NCBI GenBank assembly: GCA_001466705.2
Contig: LATX02000133.1
Location: 992,001 to 1,056,000, forward strand
Length of the DNA: 64,000 nucleotides
Direction of reading: 5' to 3'
From: Moniliophthora roreri
Taxonomy: Eukaryota > Basidiomycota > Agaricomycetes > Agaricales > Marasmiaceae
The notes beneath the pieces were generated by a model that had not been told where the DNA came from, did no database searches, and worked only from the letters and a program-made list of their open reading frames with translations. Positions 1 through 13,404 of this stretch are shown piece after piece. How positions within the stretch are numbered: position 1 is the first letter of the stretch; each line of letters begins with the position of its first letter. Made by a program: the position numbers and the translations under genes.

Positions 1-2841
1 AGTGAAGTGTGAGCACAATATACTGAAGTCTGCAGTAGAATGCTTCAAACTGTTTGTAAGGTTCATCTACATTATATTCTAGGTACAGGAGCCCAAGCAA
101 GCAACTGCAAATCTCTAGGGATTGATATCTGCTAAGATCTAAGGATAGTATGTGTATCCAGGGTGTAAGTTGGTTCAAGAAGGCATATAATGTAACCCTA
201 TTATGGAGAACTCCCAGTCCTATACAGCCAAACCACCACAAACCCTTAAAATANTGCCAGTGGCTCATCTAATAATAACACTCAATGTACAGTCTGCACA
301 ATGCAATTCTACCCTCTTGAAGCAAACCCTGACTCATTCCTCTCTAGGCCTCAATCTATCTCAACACACCTTTGCTGACATTCTTGGTCACAATAATGAA
401 CTCTTATCCCTTGTCTCCAACCCATAGCAGTGATCATCCTGCTCATGCTAGCATCAGCAAAAACTGGAGAATGGTATAGTGGGTTAGCAGGGGAAATGAC
501 ACCTGATATGTGTTGCCTATGAGTCTGTTAGTGTTGTAACCACATATATAAGAGCCCATTACCATACCTTGAGAATACAACATGTATCATAACCCCCTAT
601 GACCATGAGCAAGGATTATAACTGTGGATATAACCCCAGCCATAACCCAGTTATAATTCCTCATGATAGCAATGGAGGGTTATAACACTAGGTGTAGCCA
701 GAGTTATAAACAGGGTTATAACCCCTTGTAACTGTCATGATGGGTTATAACCTTGCAGAGCCATTCTGAGCAATATAATGTCTAAATTTTGCTATAAGGC
801 CTTGGGAAAGTACCTGTAAATTTAATTGCTAGGTGTTGCTGTTGACTGTCATTTGAGCATGGTGGAGAAAATCAGACACAAGGTTGGACACATGGGATCA
901 GAGATTTGGAGTATTGGACACAGCCACTGGGCTCCTCAGAGTTGATTGTAAGACATGTCATCACTTTTTTGACTGGCTTTTGCTCACGCTTCAACACCAT
1001 TCAAGTATTCAACACCTCCAATGCCCCTCAACAACAAAAAGACACTCTCACAACTCATGTGTCCAAAACCCTAAACCCTGGCTGGCCCTAAACTGGTCTG
1101 TGCACACTCTCAATTCTCACATAAAGGCAGCTCAAGAATTCCCAACACCCCAACATTCCTTTCTTCCCTTCCACCACCATCTCTCCTTCTTCCTGCCCTT
1201 CCCCTCCTCCTTTCTTCCCCTACACATGCCCTTCTGACTCGATATTCACTTTCTATGATCTACTTGCAATATATTGACACACTGAACATGTCTTTTTGAG
1301 TAAGTATTTCAGCGCTTGTCTTTTTCATTGATGACAACTAATTCTCGTTCTATACATTGTAGAGGCAGCTCAAAACTGGAACTAGCAATTACAATAGTTG
1401 GAACAGAGATGTCAGATAGTACTTAGGCTGACAGGTATGTTCTTGCCCAGCTGGTGGGATTAACGATTCTTATGCTCGATCCAGCCCGACGCCAACATTC
1501 TCCTCACCTATTAAGATCTCAGCACATCAGACATGTACCCATGCCCATGCCCATGTCCCATATTCCAGCATTGTCCTACATCTCTGCTCACTTCACTCTG
1601 GTTCTCTCTGAGTCATGGCCCATGTATTACAATCTGTCATCATCTCAATGTGCCATCTTATCTGGCTCATTGATGCTGTGAATTGTGCTCTTCATCATAT
1701 TTGCACATCCTAGAGGTACAGTCATACCTTGTTTGTCAGAGCGACTTGCACTGACACATCTCAATAGTGCCACTGATGTAAATGACCCTTAGGGTCAGTC
1801 ATTTTATCTGGTAAGTCCATCTCTGAGACTAATATTGACTCAACTGTTGATAGCTACTCTTTTCTGCAGCCTGACTGGGTCTTCTTGACGTTCTCAGTAT
1901 GTGATGCTGCAGGTGGATGCTAGTGATCCATAAGCTGCTGTGCTCATCAGGTTCATTCTCTATCCTTCCCTTCTGGATGAATCAGTATACTAATAATTTC
2001 ACTAGGTGTTATCTCTCATGTGATTGCATAGGGATTCTCTTCATAATATACATCATCATGTACTCTCATTTGTTATGAATTTACTCACATTCCCTGTGCT
2101 TTGCTTTGACACTCAAAGTGTGACATATCCTCTGCTCCTAGTAGAAAGTCTAGTAAGTAGCTGAGTCCCCCCTAAGTAGCCATAGTGCTCATTACTGGTT
2201 ATAACCCCCAATAACCTGGCATAACCCCTTCAAACTCATTATAACTCTTCAAATTTGTTGTAAGCCCTGTTACTAGCACTAATCCCTATCACTTGCTATA
2301 TCATTTGCTGCTTGTCATATTACACCATACATGTCGTATTACCTGCTACTCAAACATAATAGGGAGTGGGTAATATAGAGGTCGTTCTCATTGCAATCCT
2401 CAAGACTATTAGCACTAGGTATTAGGCACTATATTAGGCTGGAGATTGATTATGGTTGGAGCTATAATTGATGGTGACCTTCATGGGGGATTGTCACCAA
2501 TCTCAAGGGTCAGTATCCAGTTATAACTTTCTCTGGATTTTGCTGATGAGGTATTGCAAGATGGGACAATCACAATTGTGTTCCTTATGAAGGAAAAGCT
2601 TTGGATAAGAGTAATAGATATGGCTTGATCTGGATCAGACAGATATTTTTCAATCAATATGGGACAATTGTATGTGTCTTAAAAGTTTTCTGATGTAGGT
2701 GTACAATATCTGTATACTATGCAATACAGGCACTTCACACTAGCAAACTTCACCTCAGTTCAAATCCTTCAAGGGCCTGTTACAAGTCCAGAATGTAATT
2801 CCCACTATCTTTAGTAATGGGTCTTGATTCAAAATCCCTTG
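1..2841. other. Non-coding stretch, no gene recognised
   Basis: No reading frame here resembles a known protein, and the open frames are short and of skewed composition. There is a pyrimidine-rich run at about 1140-1240. A single N at 254 probably marks an assembly gap. Two clusters of TTATAACC-type motifs occur (588-755 and about 2197-2270). Confidence 0.5.
588..755. repeat. Cluster of palindromic GGTTATAACC-like motifs
   Basis: About ten close variants of TTATAACCC or GGTTATAAC lie within 170 bases in both orientations. The same motif is dense inside the R3 repeats (43.9-44.2, 46.0-46.2, 47.4, 49.1-49.3 kb) and the 130-bp TIR element at 17.6 kb. This suggests a relic of the same mobile family, but I see no terminal repeats here. 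Confidence 0.5.
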
Positions 2842-3003
2842 TTTTACTAGGCATTTTGATGAAAAGTTCCTATGTACTCTCACCCTGTTCTGCTCTGCTT
2901 GGTTTACTAAGCAGACTACCAGGAATTCCCACACACTCTGGCTTGCCCTGCTTTCATTTGCTTGGTTTACTAAGCACTTGACCAGGAATTCCCACCTGCT
3001 TTT
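2842..3003. repeat. Imperfect tandem repeat, period about 60 bp
   Basis: Two to three diverged units share the phrases TTGGTTTACTAAGCA and CAGGAATTCCCAC. On the minus strand they give an 86-residue open frame with an internally repeated CLVNQA-type phrase, which I read as a by-product of the repeat. Confidence 0.55.
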
Positions 3004-5740
3004 GTTTACCTTCACACTGCTCTGCCACAGTTAAAATATAGAATCCATATCTATTAGGGCCTAGGTTCTGATTATCTCATATGTCTGGCAAAACACATTG
3101 TTTCTTGCTCTTCCTGTTGATAGAAAGATAGCAGGTGCTGCTAGTATGGCCCCTACTCTGATTATAGAGAAGTTGTTCTTTATTGTACAGAAATTTTGAG
3201 GCATCTATTATGGAAATTGTCCCACACTTGCACAGCCCTCAGCTTGGGGACACCCAAATCAAATTTGTACTGTCTCCAATTACCCTTATGCAAAATGAGT
3301 GCTGGATTGAGGTCAAGGTTATGTGGGTATCATTGTAACATCTGCAGACCATGAATTGGAGATAAGGACACCAAAGTGAATGCAGGAGTGCTGGCTATAG
3401 ATGATATCAATGCTGATGGAGGTTGAGAATATACCTTGAAGATGTACCAAAGATATCAGTATCATACTTCTAGTGAATACAAGCTTTGAACNGTTAAATA
3501 CAAAAGGAAAACTATATGAAAACTATCTAAAAAGTGCTAGAGAGCCTATTGGTTATTATAAATAAATGACTGTGCCACAGCAGTCTGAGTAGGAAACTGA
3601 GTAAGAAAGAAGTTTGCATGTGTAATACAAGTTAAGTAAGAAGAAGGCATAGGTAATGGTAACTATGTAAGAAGAAAAAAAGAGTAAGTCCTTGGTGATT
3701 GTTACAGCTCTGTCCTGCAGTCTTAACATTTGTCCTCTGTTTGCCTTGAGGCCAAAGCTTATTTCTGCCCTCTACGCTGCAAGATATGCTGATTAGTCTT
3801 CAATTGAGCTCCTCTTGTAATAGATAGGTACAGCAGAAGGTGACTGTGAGTAAGTATGGTGCACTTTCTCACACTTTGTCAATGCTCTTCTGGTTGTATT
3901 ATTTGTTGGTAGTTTACACCAACCCATTCACTGACAAGTTTGATATTACAGTCATATTGTTCTCCTTGTCTACAGGAAAGGTTTTGGGCCAGAACATATC
4001 TTGTGCAGCTAAATGAGGATCTATAGTGTCTATAGACTTCTGATATGGGAATTCTAATGTGTGCTCATATGTGTATGATGGTCTGGCTGCTCTTGGCCTC
4101 CAAAGACAAAATTCTTGTCAGCACAACACAGGCATTATTCTCAGAACCTGGTACACTGATCAGTTGGTACTTGGAAAGTGATCTGCAATATTATAAGGTG
4201 TGAGCTGTCTCTGCCCACCTTAAGGCCTATGTCTGATGACTGCAAGAATGGTGATAATGAAGGATATGGCATCTTGTTGCAGATGTAAAGGTTGAAGTAG
4301 TGACAGTAATGGAAGTTGAAAGACAATCAAGGAGTTGGTGGAGGAATTAGAATGAAAAATGTGCTAAGAGCAGTGAGTTGAGTTGGAGAAGGAATGTGTT
4401 TGGGTATATTCCGGTAGCATTGGCTTCTATCAGGTCTGCTGCTAATGAAACAGATTTAGATTATGATAGTGTAAGATAGTAGAGACTAATCTGTGTTAGC
4501 AAGGCCTTTTCCAAGTATATTGCAATCTGATGCTATGTGTGTCAGTGATTGAGCATCTAAGTAAAAAAGTAAGCAAGAGCAATGACAGTTGATCTAGATA
4601 TATAAACCTGAATGCAAAGACCTCCACTACCATCTTAAAGAAAAGCACTATCAGTATGAACCAACACATAGCAAAGCTGAGTAGAATACCTAAACTATTT
4701 GTACTGTCACAGCCAATTTGAAACCAAACCCCATCTCATCTCACTAGGGGTGCCAACAGCTTTGCTCAGCTCCTTAGCTACTAATACCTGTGAGCTGATG
4801 GCACTATTTTCTTTCTGATACACTTTAGGCAGAAATACTAGATAGAAGTCTCATTTGTATCATATTGATGCACTATCAAACACAGATGAAAGGCATTGTC
4901 TGCACAACAGTAGGTCTTTTAAAGTGGTGCTGGCTGTTTGGGGTTCTGGGAAAGTGGCTGTGGCCCTTTAGGCACTTATCTGCAGGCCCAAAATATGCCC
5001 AGCTTACAGTATTCCAATGCTAATACTAGGTATGAAAAACATCAGGCAGTTATATTATCTCAAAAAATAACAATTTATACTCTTCAAAGGGCTGATTCTA
5101 GATTTTGAATTTTTAAATGGCTCAGCTGCAGCTTAGCTGCTTGAGCTGGAAGCTGGAGCCAGCTGTTGAGCCATGGCTCAAGCTGAGCTGTTGACACCTC
5201 TACATCTCACAGGTGCATTCAGCAATGACTTTTCTGTGTCTAGTGTCACATTGACATGCTCTTCTGATTTGGTGTAGTAGGAAACTTACAATGTTTGAAA
5301 TTGAGATAGTGACATGCAGGCTTGGAGCTTGGTAAGAAGGTATATATAAGAGACCCAAATGCATAGAAATTCTGTCCAGATAGTCTTTTTGGGTATGTCC
5401 TAGAGTTGGGATATGTGACTGGAAGCAAAAAAGGGGTTCAACATTGTAGAATTTCATACTGCCCTTAAAATTTTTATTCAGCACAAATAATGTGATGCAT
5501 GCACCTTCTGGAAGATACTTCAGTGCCTCTCTGGTGTCTGTCTCATGCTTTTATCATCTTCTATTCTGAAACTGATGAATCCTCTGAACACTCTAATAAG
5601 ACAGTCATACAATCCATCTGGTTGAATGTTAATTGTGCATGGATGGGTATGTGTCCTTCTACATAATCATTTAATGTTGATAGATACTATAAATACTTCC
5701 ACTGGATTTTCAGGTTTTCAGCTTCAGCTTGAGCATTCTC
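3004..5740. other. Non-coding stretch, no gene recognised
   Basis: I recognise no protein, RNA gene or mobile element end here. Open frames are under 100 codons. A single N at 3492 probably marks an assembly gap. Confidence 0.4.
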
Positions 5741-6136
5741 TGTTACAATTTTACTTCCATTGATGTTATATTCCACTTGATTCCTGTGGTTTTCCATACC
5801 CCCTCCATCAAACACTTATTATTTCTTACATGCTTCCACTTCTATCAGACACATACATCTCCAGCTTCCTTTTTTATCTCCCTCTGTAGTTGTACTTGAT
5901 TTATTGTTTTCACATGTTTTTCCTTATTTCACATGATTCTGAACACTCAGAGCTATTACTTAACCTAGTTACAATTACTAGATCAGTATGATGCTTTTGT
6001 ACAGTATTTAAGCACTTAGACTAGAGCTCAAGTTCTTTAGCTTGACCTGGTTAATACCAGCTTGTTAAACTCTCAAACTCTGACTGAATAACTCAAACTT
6101 GCTTTAGAATTTAACCATTAGAGATGTCTTTCTCTT
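5741..6136 (+). repeat. Diverged gypsy LTR, truncated at an N
   Basis: It starts TGTTACAATTTTACTTCC, close to the LTR start TGTTACAATTTTTCTTTG of the chromovirus in this window. It contains TTTAAG followed about 31 bases later by AGCTTGACCTGGTTAAT, the same arrangement as the TATA box and predicted transcript start of that element. The right end is lost at the N at 6137. The remainder is strongly diverged, so it is an old copy of the same or a sister family. Confidence 0.6.
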
Positions 6137-6169
6137 NTTTGAGTCAAGTTGTATTGAGCTAATAAAGGG

Positions 6170-7380
6170 ATCACTTACCATATAAAGCTCTAGCAATTGG
6201 TCAATCATCAAAAACATTGAATACCATCAAGTCTCCATATTTCTGAGAAGAACAACACTATGTAAAAGATAGAGTAAGCCATCTTGTTTCAAACTCCAGC
6301 TGTGTAAGTTATTTCCCTCTTGAATAAGGTCTATAAACTCTTCACACTTCAACCCTGAGTTCTGGTATGCATTAATAACACTATGTGCTATGGCACAGAC
6401 ATTGTCCTCTAGTGCATTTCAACTCAGAGTCATTGCAAAGCTTCTGAGGTATGTTCTCTGACTGGAAGTCATCATGTGCCTACAACTCACTATCATTCTA
6501 TTGATCAGGAATTTGAATAAGATGCTTTAGCACAGCTTGAACAGCAATATTAATAACATGTAAGATTGAACTTTGTATTAAAGCTGATTCCAAGACCTTG
6601 CAAGTATATTGTGACTTCTGACATACATGGGTTGTTATTAGATGTGTTATCAAGTGTTATTGTTGAAATCTGTACTCAATCAGATGTATTAGTGTTGCAT
6701 AAATATGAACAGAGAGATCTCATACCTTGTGTAGAATGCCCACATTATGAAGAACACCAATGATTACCTCAGTGATATTTGCACTGGTATGAGAACCCTT
6801 AATATGGTGAAAGGTGATGAGTTCAGAGTGAATTTCAAGGTGGTTACTATTGGGGCTTAGAGCCATGTAATGCACTGTAACTGCTAGATAGCTCTCAAGG
6901 TTAGTGTGGGACTGAATGTCAGAAGTCAGGGCAATATGCTCAAGCACAGTAGTCTAATATGAATTATAAGATGATTCTTAGAGTGAAGAGGAAGCTAAAC
7001 TTACCTATATGCATTTGGCCATTGCAGTGTATTCAGTCTGGAACTGCTTAGCAATAAGCTCAGCCAGAGCTGTGCAATAGGGAATGTTCTTCTCTTTGAG
7101 CTCTGTTCAAGTAAAGCAGAAGCTCTCAAAGTTCAGGACACTCAATTGTGTTCATTGCCTATAATACGGGTCAGTATTAATACACACAAGAAAGATATCA
7201 ATGAACTTGCCTGATTATTTACAACAAACCACTTGATGAGTCTGATGTAGAAACCTTTGAGCATGAATTTTAGGCATAGAAGCTTGCTCTCATCAACCTT
7301 CTTGTAAACATTCTCCCATTCTTTCAGATGGTGAATCAACACAAGCTCTTCTTAAATTTTGCCAAGTTTCTAGAAGTGCT
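6170..7380 (-). pseudogene. hAT-type transposase relic
   Basis: Minus-strand pieces read in hAT order. At about 7020-7110 is ELKEKNIPY with TALAELIAKQF. At 6720-6945 is TSDIQSHTNLESYLAVTVHY followed by HHIKGSHTSANI. At about 6610-6660 is TITLDNTSNNN, the conserved LDNASNN region. At about 6190-6400 are VINAYQNSG and NMETRWYSM, matching the usual TRWNST region. The pieces fall in different frames separated by intron-like gaps (a GT at 6731; an AG near 7140) and by stops. The N-terminal part is absent beyond the solo LTR. The assignment rests on remembered fungal hAT proteins; the protein is clearly non-functional. Confidence 0.6.
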
Positions 7381-7398
7381 CACAAAGGCACTTATTCA

Positions 7399-8023
7399 TG
7401 TTACGTTACTTGCGCAGCAACGACAACAACTCAACAATCCGCTGTGACGTAGCGGCGCTAAGTTGACAAAAGGAGCAAGTTCGAGTTTGAGTTCCTCAGC
7501 TCGCGCTAAAGTTCTCAGAGTTCGGTCGAGGTGAGCAAGATGTCCAAAGGATTAACTAGGTCAAGCTGAGGTAGCTTAGACCTGCAAACTACCTACTTAT
7601 ACAACGATTGTAGTCTACTAGTTGCATACAAACTGCTAGTGCGACATCGTTTGTTTAGTAAATAGAGTGTCCCTTTGTCGTCATAATAAATAGGAACATG
7701 ACATCAGAAGTGATGTCAAGGAAGTAAAAATAATTATAGTGATACAATAAGCGACGTCAGGAATGACATCGCATCATAAATAGAAAGAGAAAGAATCGAA
7801 TAGAATAATGACATCAACTTGATGTCATGAATGACACAATGATGATATCTTAAATACGGAGATAGGCATAGAATTAGAAAAGGGGACTGGGAATGTGGAT
7901 GTGTCCAGATGTTAATGAGAAGCATAGATAGAAAAGAGAAAACTAACGCTCGAAGGCGCCAAAGTGCCAAAGCAAGAAATAGAAAGAAGGAAAAAAGATA
8001 GTCTGTCATGTCCAACTGTAACA
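7399..8023 (-). repeat. Solo LTR of a chromovirus-like gypsy element, 5-bp TSD ATTCA
   Basis: The sequence runs from TGTTACGTTACTTGCGCAGC to CAACTGTAACA, the same ends as the LTRs at 18286 and 26906. It is flanked by a perfect duplication ATTCA (7394-7398 and 8024-8028), so it is a bona fide insertion reduced to one LTR. It is about 625 bp with diverged interior, hence an older subfamily. It keeps the 11-mer AGGTCAAGCTG (7558-7568) and, 33 bases away, a minus-strand TATAAG (7596-7601), matching the transcript-start arrangement of the full element. Confidence 0.85.
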
Positions 8024-8028
8024 ATTCA

Positions 8029-9954
8029 TGCTGGCACAGTTCTGCCAAGTGTGCTAATGGTCATTGGATGGGAAATACATTCAGTAAAAGGTAGATTTGA
8101 AAAAAAAATAACTAATATGCAAAGTTTACAACCAATGAAAGAGTACTCAGACTTGAAAGGTGGTGAAGTCAAAGGATGCCTGTTGGCTGGCAAAGCATTG
8201 AAGGGTATATCAGTCTCAAGAGGTCATATGAAATACTAGATATCTGTTGCAAATGCTGAGTTTACATGTGCCACAGTCTTGCTGAGGGTTGAGCCAAAGG
8301 TGGTAGAGGCACTAGGTGTGAAAGCCTGAGAAGGAAGTAGTAGGCTCAATACCAGTAACAGAGGATGTGGTGGAGAGTGTGGTGGAGGATGTCACTGAGG
8401 TAGGAGGTTGACACACAGATAGTATATAGGGGGTTGCCAGAGGTGATATTGCTACAGCTGTGTTTAAGGTTGTAGATGTTGCTGAGGGTGGCTATGGAGT
8501 GTGAGGTGGATGGGGATACATGTTCCTCACTGTAGATGACCTTGGCTGCTCTGCAGACCTGTGTTTATGCTTCTTGTGTTTAGAGGCAGGCTGTGGTCCT
8601 GGTTCTGGCCAGGTGACATGTCTTGTCATGTTGCCAGCATTATTAGTGTTAAAATGATAATGTTAGAATTGTATTTGAGGGATCTGTGGAGTAGGGGGTT
8701 GAGATGGCTGCTGATAATAAGGATGCTGTCCCCAAGGTACATGATGAGGTGAACCAGAATGTCCAAAGCCTAACTGATGTTGCTGCAGTTGAGCTGCCAA
8801 TACAACTGCTTGAATGTATCAGCAATAAGGTAAACCATTATGGCAGTTTTGACAGTAGTACTACACTAGGCCTGACATGCACCAGGGGACAGGGGACAGA
8901 GGACAGAGAGAGATGCTCAAAGGCACAGAAGAATAATAAAACTCATCTACTTATACCCATTCCCACTTGTTGATTCTGATAAACAAGAATCTATAGCATG
9001 ATCAACATGTTTTGTGTTGTGTACATCATGTGATTTGACAAGGAAAAACACTATAAGCTGCCCAGAATATTGCCATGCAATGACAATGACCACCATCCAG
9101 TGAGGTCATGACATCAGGGAAGCAGATCAAGAATTTCAGACTGACTCAAAATTAGGCCTGAGAGAAATTTTCATCACATTATTTTGATTTTCAATATATA
9201 GTAGATGCATAAGGCAAGGCAAGTCCAGTGTTCAAGGCACCTTTAACTTCTAGCAACACTAATAAATGAGGCTGAGAATATTAAAATGAGAAGGTGAGGA
9301 TGCAGAAAGCAAAAGGGATTAAAGTAGAACAAATAACAGTAAGAATGCTTAATGGAAGTTACTATTGGCTTTTCCACATCACCACTAGTAAAGGTTCCAA
9401 TCCAAGAAGTTAGACACAAAGTTAGATAGAGTTGAAGAAAAGGAATAAGAGAAAATGGTAGAAGTAGTGGTGAATGGAGAATAGTCATGGTTGGCTTTGG
9501 ACAAGCTGGTGAGGTGTATTGAGACCTTGGGAATCATATGTAGAGACTCAAGAGGTTGTTCAAGAGCTAGAGGATAATGCACTGGGGAGACCAAGGCCTT
9601 TAACATGCATAGTTCTAAGGTAACATAGCTCAGTAGAAACCAAAGCCCTAGATGTATATCATAGGTTGAGAGAAACAAAGCTTTAATGATAGAGCCTAAG
9701 TCTCTGTCATCTGCTAAACAGAAGTCTCAACAAGTTGGTCAGAGGCAAAACATGCAATGCCAACTTTGTGTGTCAAGATGAAGAAGCTGTGTGAGGCAAA
9801 CATGGGTGTGAGGGAAAGAAATCATATGGTCATGATGGTGGCATAAGTTATAAAGTCATAAAGTCATAAAGTGGCTGAAGGCATTCAAGGTATTTGGTGG
9901 TGTAAGGGAGTTTAAGAGCAGTGTGTTAATTTCATAGCGTCAAGTTTCATAGAA
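8029..9954. other. Non-coding stretch, no gene recognised
   Basis: No family can be named. The plus-strand open frames at 7964-8239 and 8704-8973 have no recognisable motif, and the first starts inside the solo LTR. The stretch 8300-8500 is rich in GTGGAGG and GTGGTGG, which favours spurious frames. Confidence 0.4.
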
Positions 9955-10545
9955 TCACCAAGAGGAAGTGGAATCAGTGGAAAAGAAAGGAGTAGTTGTG
10001 GATGTGGATAGATGTGTATGAATGTGACTGTGATTCAAGGTAGAGTGTTCAGAGACTTCAGAATCAGACCCAGATAAATCAACTCTAGTGTCCTTGAGCC
10101 TTCCATTTCTCTTCTTCTCCAACTTATGCTTATGAAGACAGTCATCAATTCCTGTAATAAGTTCACAGTACTCTTTGAATTTCATAGAATGAGTGGATTT
10201 GAGAGTGAAGGCAACAGCATCCTTGATAGATGCTTTGAGATGACAATAGAGCATGTGAATCTTAGAAGCATCAGTAAGGTTAAGATAAACAACCCATTCA
10301 TTGAATCTGGCAATGTACTGGGCAGCAGATCCAGTCTGATACAGTTCATCAAGCTTGTTCTGGGCAGTAGTAACTATATTTGAATCTTCAAAGTGCTTTT
10401 TAAAGCTCTCAGTGAATTTCCTGAAGTCATTGAGAAGCATCTTGTTACCAGTCTGCAAGACAGTAAGGGTCCAGGCCTCTGCTAGGGGCTGAAAACAAGG
10501 CTTACAAGGTTCATCAAGAGGAATTAAAGAAAGAGTTGATTCAGC
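9955..10545 (-). pseudogene. Ty3/gypsy Gag fragment
   Basis: An open minus-strand frame of about 195 codons carries the retrotransposon Gag fold signature: LTVLQTGNKMLLNDFRKF, FKKHFEDSNIVTTAQ, LYQTGSAAQYIARFNEWV, followed by LNLTDASKIHMLYCHLK. In fungal gypsy elements this is the capsid region. The frame ends in a Ser/Thr/His-rich tail without a CCHC knuckle. No LTR or pol sequence is attached, so it is a truncated relic. Upstream coding extends to about 10545, beyond the first methionine at 10458. It is not closely similar to the Gag at 26 kb. Confidence 0.75.
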
Positions 10546-11918
10546 TAAGGTACTAAGATAAATACATGGCCTTTAAATACTAAGGACTATAACTAATAAT
10601 ACTAAACAGAGATGAAACAAATATAAGATTGAGGAAGTAAGAAAATAGGAAACTTGTAAGTAAATGAGGATGTGAAATATAGAATGTGAAATATGGAGGA
10701 CAAGCCCAGATCATAACACAGGACTCCCTCATACATGCAAAAGTTCCTCAGGCAACCAAATCAATAAACATTGCACTCCTGACCCTGAGTCTAAGACTAG
10801 AGATAAGGTCTGGCTTCCAACTAAGAATTGTTAATATAACTACCTTTAGAAGAAAAAGAACCAAGCAGCTAATTTTATTCCATGCTTTGACAGCCCTTAT
10901 ACAACTGCAAGAACTCACCCAGAACTTTCAACATATACATTGAATACTCCCAATGCTCACAAGAGCTTATTGGAAAGTGGATTAGTATAACCCACTGACA
11001 AGAACAAGTTCAAAATCTGTGTACACACAAACTTGAAGGTGCCTCACCTTTGGCTCAGCCCCTTCATATTCCATTTGGACATATGGGAAAGTTTGCTAAA
11101 CTTTCTCCCAAGAATTCAACCAATTCATATTGCACAGTTCTGATATAAAAATAATGAAAGGCTTTAATTCAATAAGAGATAGTCAACTTGATTTGACACC
11201 AGTAGAGAATAGACAAGCAATAGACACTTGAGCAGTGAAAGACAAGGCAAGACAAGCTATGTGTCATGCCAAATTACTGTCATATTTTATTTTGTAGGAG
11301 TATTTCCATAATAGTGAGCTCTCTCAAGTTTTTTTCTAGCTAACTAAATAATTGTAGGCTGCTTTGAAAAAAAGTAATGATTACCAAGCATTTCACACAC
11401 CCACACCAGCAGCCCAAGAGTTGCCACATTCCTCTGCCAAACCATGGGTAGCTATTGATACATTATACAGTACTATCTGTGAGGACAAAAGCCTTCTGAA
11501 ATCTCACATTATTCTAGTTACAGCTGCAAGACTGCCAGTGTTACCTTACTGGTTCAGTGGGTAGTAGGGATACATAATTGAGTGTAAACAATTTTACTCT
11601 AGCATCTGACCTGCAACATATGGTACTTACAAAAAAATTCCTATAGAGTGCACATGTGTATTATTGGGCATTTAGGCTTTGTGGGTGCTTGATGCTTGGA
11701 CTGATGGAATGGGTGCATGAAGTGCTTGGTAATTATCACTTTTTTTTTCAAAGTGGCCTATGATTATTTGGTTAGCTGTCAATGTACACAAAAAAATAAT
11801 AAAAAACAAGTTTGGATAAACCTGAACTTGTAACACATGCTTGACCTTCCATGCATCTCATCTCAAGCCTTAGACTCTAAATGACAATGAGCTATTCTCT
11901 CAGCACAAACACCAGTAA
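10546..11918. other. Non-coding stretch, no gene recognised
   Basis: It lies between a gag relic (minus) and a chromodomain relic (plus). Degraded pol sequence might be expected, but I could not recognise reverse transcriptase or integrase motifs on either strand. Confidence 0.4.
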
Positions 11919-12187
11919 CCTAGTCCTATTGTTACAGAGAATGATGTAGAAGAGTACTTTATTGACAAGATTATTGATAAATATGAGTGTGGCCAGAGGT
12001 ACCAGTATCTCATAAGATGGGTCAGGTATAGGCCTGAGGATAATGAATGGCTTCTGGGCAAGGAAGTTGATGAATGCACTGCACTCAATGTTTGGCTTGA
12101 TATCATTCTCACTAATAAAAATTTTGCTTTACAGACACTAATCTTTTCAGAGTGGGGGGGTGCAAGCTCACTTGGATCCTATACTTA
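11919..12187 (+). pseudogene. Orphan chromodomain at the 3' end of a gypsy pol
   Basis: The plus-strand frame reads EEYFIDKIIDKYECGQRYQY, then LIRWVRYRPEDNEWLLGKEV and TALNVWLDI. This is the EYxVEKILD, YLVKWKGY, NTWEP and LxxYxx pattern of a chromodomain, as found at the C terminus of chromovirus integrases where it guides insertion to heterochromatin. The aromatic positions Y, W and W are kept, though the usual KGY is VRY. It is followed within 50 bases by a purine/G tract (12151-12160) and a likely LTR start. The rest of pol is absent. Confidence 0.75.
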
Positions 12188-12447
12188 GCACCTGTACACA
12201 GCCACACTGATACCTATATAGGGCCTGCTATAGATAGTTATCTTATCTTTTTTTCTCTTGTACTCTGTATATAGTCAATCACACAACAGTAATACCATAC
12301 TCTTCACTAGTTATTCCCCTTGTGTGGTCTCCTCTCCTCCTTCTTTCCTCTTAGTGTTTCTCATGCTGAGCATAGTATGAGTTTCCAGAAGGGTTGTTTT
12401 TAAGGACAGCATTGGCATCACCAGGCTGGGATTTATGATGGTTGAGA
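12161..12447 (+). repeat. Probable 3' LTR fragment after the orphan chromodomain
   Basis: It starts TGCAAGCTCAC directly after a polypurine tract AGTGGGGGGG, the expected 3' LTR position for the plus-strand chromodomain relic. It runs into an R2 terminus at about 12448, so its own end and TSD are not visible. A TATATAG at about 12215 may be promoter-like. Confidence 0.45.
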
Positions 12448-12481
12448 CCCTAACAATATGTTACTAGATGCTATCCAACAG
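12448..12481 (+). repeat. R2 terminal fragment
   Basis: CCCTAACAATATGTTACTAG matches the R2 terminus at 61361 (CCCCAATGAGATGTTACTGG) over 28 aligned bases, with mostly transition differences. It abuts the outer end of the left palindrome arm. Confidence 0.45.
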
Positions 12482-13404
12482 CAGGATCTGATAACTCCCT
12501 GGAGGTATGCAAGAATTATGTTAAACCTTATTTTGGGAGATTTCACCATAAGTCATGTGACATACATGAGAGATATGCAATCTGAGATTTTTTTTTCTAA
12601 TACATATCTCTCACATATTGGATTGTACAAATTCATGTGTGTTATATGAGAGCTATTGGAGGTATGTATGCAATATTATGCCAGACATATGTAATCCTGC
12701 AAAGACACAAATTTCCTGTTATATATTATACAAGTTGCATGCATTATGAAAGAAGTATTCAAGATTTATGCAATATACTATGTTAGACATATGCAATCTC
12801 AAAGATATTTTCCTATCATGCAAGTTTCATATTATAAACCATGCAAGAGCTATTGAAGGTATATGCAATAATCTATGTGAGACATATGTGATCCTAATTC
12901 TAATCTATATATTTCATGCTTATACTGCACAATTCAAGTGCCTTGCAGAAGAATTATTTAATGGATTGTATAAGATGTATGTGGTTTGCCTTAATGCTAT
13001 AGGATCATTTTTCAATTAAATATTTCTCTAATCTTTCAGTGTGAAATTATATAATTCACTTTGTTACATATGTGTATAAGGAACCTTTAAGTAGTAAATG
13101 GAATTGCATATGCAAAAGTTATTTGATGCAGTGGTGAAGTATATGTGCTGAATAATTCATGCTATTGAATGCTAGAATTATATGAATATTGAATATTTTT
13201 GAAGATAAATGAAATAACATGTGCATAAGTTACTTGATGTAATGGTGAAGTGTATATTTTAAATAATTCTTGTCATCAAATGCCAGAACAATACTAAAAG
13301 CAAAGTATTAACAAATACTTTTAAGGTAAAAACCAGTTGGAGACCATTTATACCAAACTGTTACAGAAGCTTCCCTCTTGAGATTGAGATGTATAGTCAT
13401 CCTG

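Noticed and set aside
588..755. Interstitial telomere repeat
   Set aside because: Motifs are GGTTATAACC and TTATAACCC, not TTAGGG runs, they occur in both orientations, and they recur inside TIR elements.
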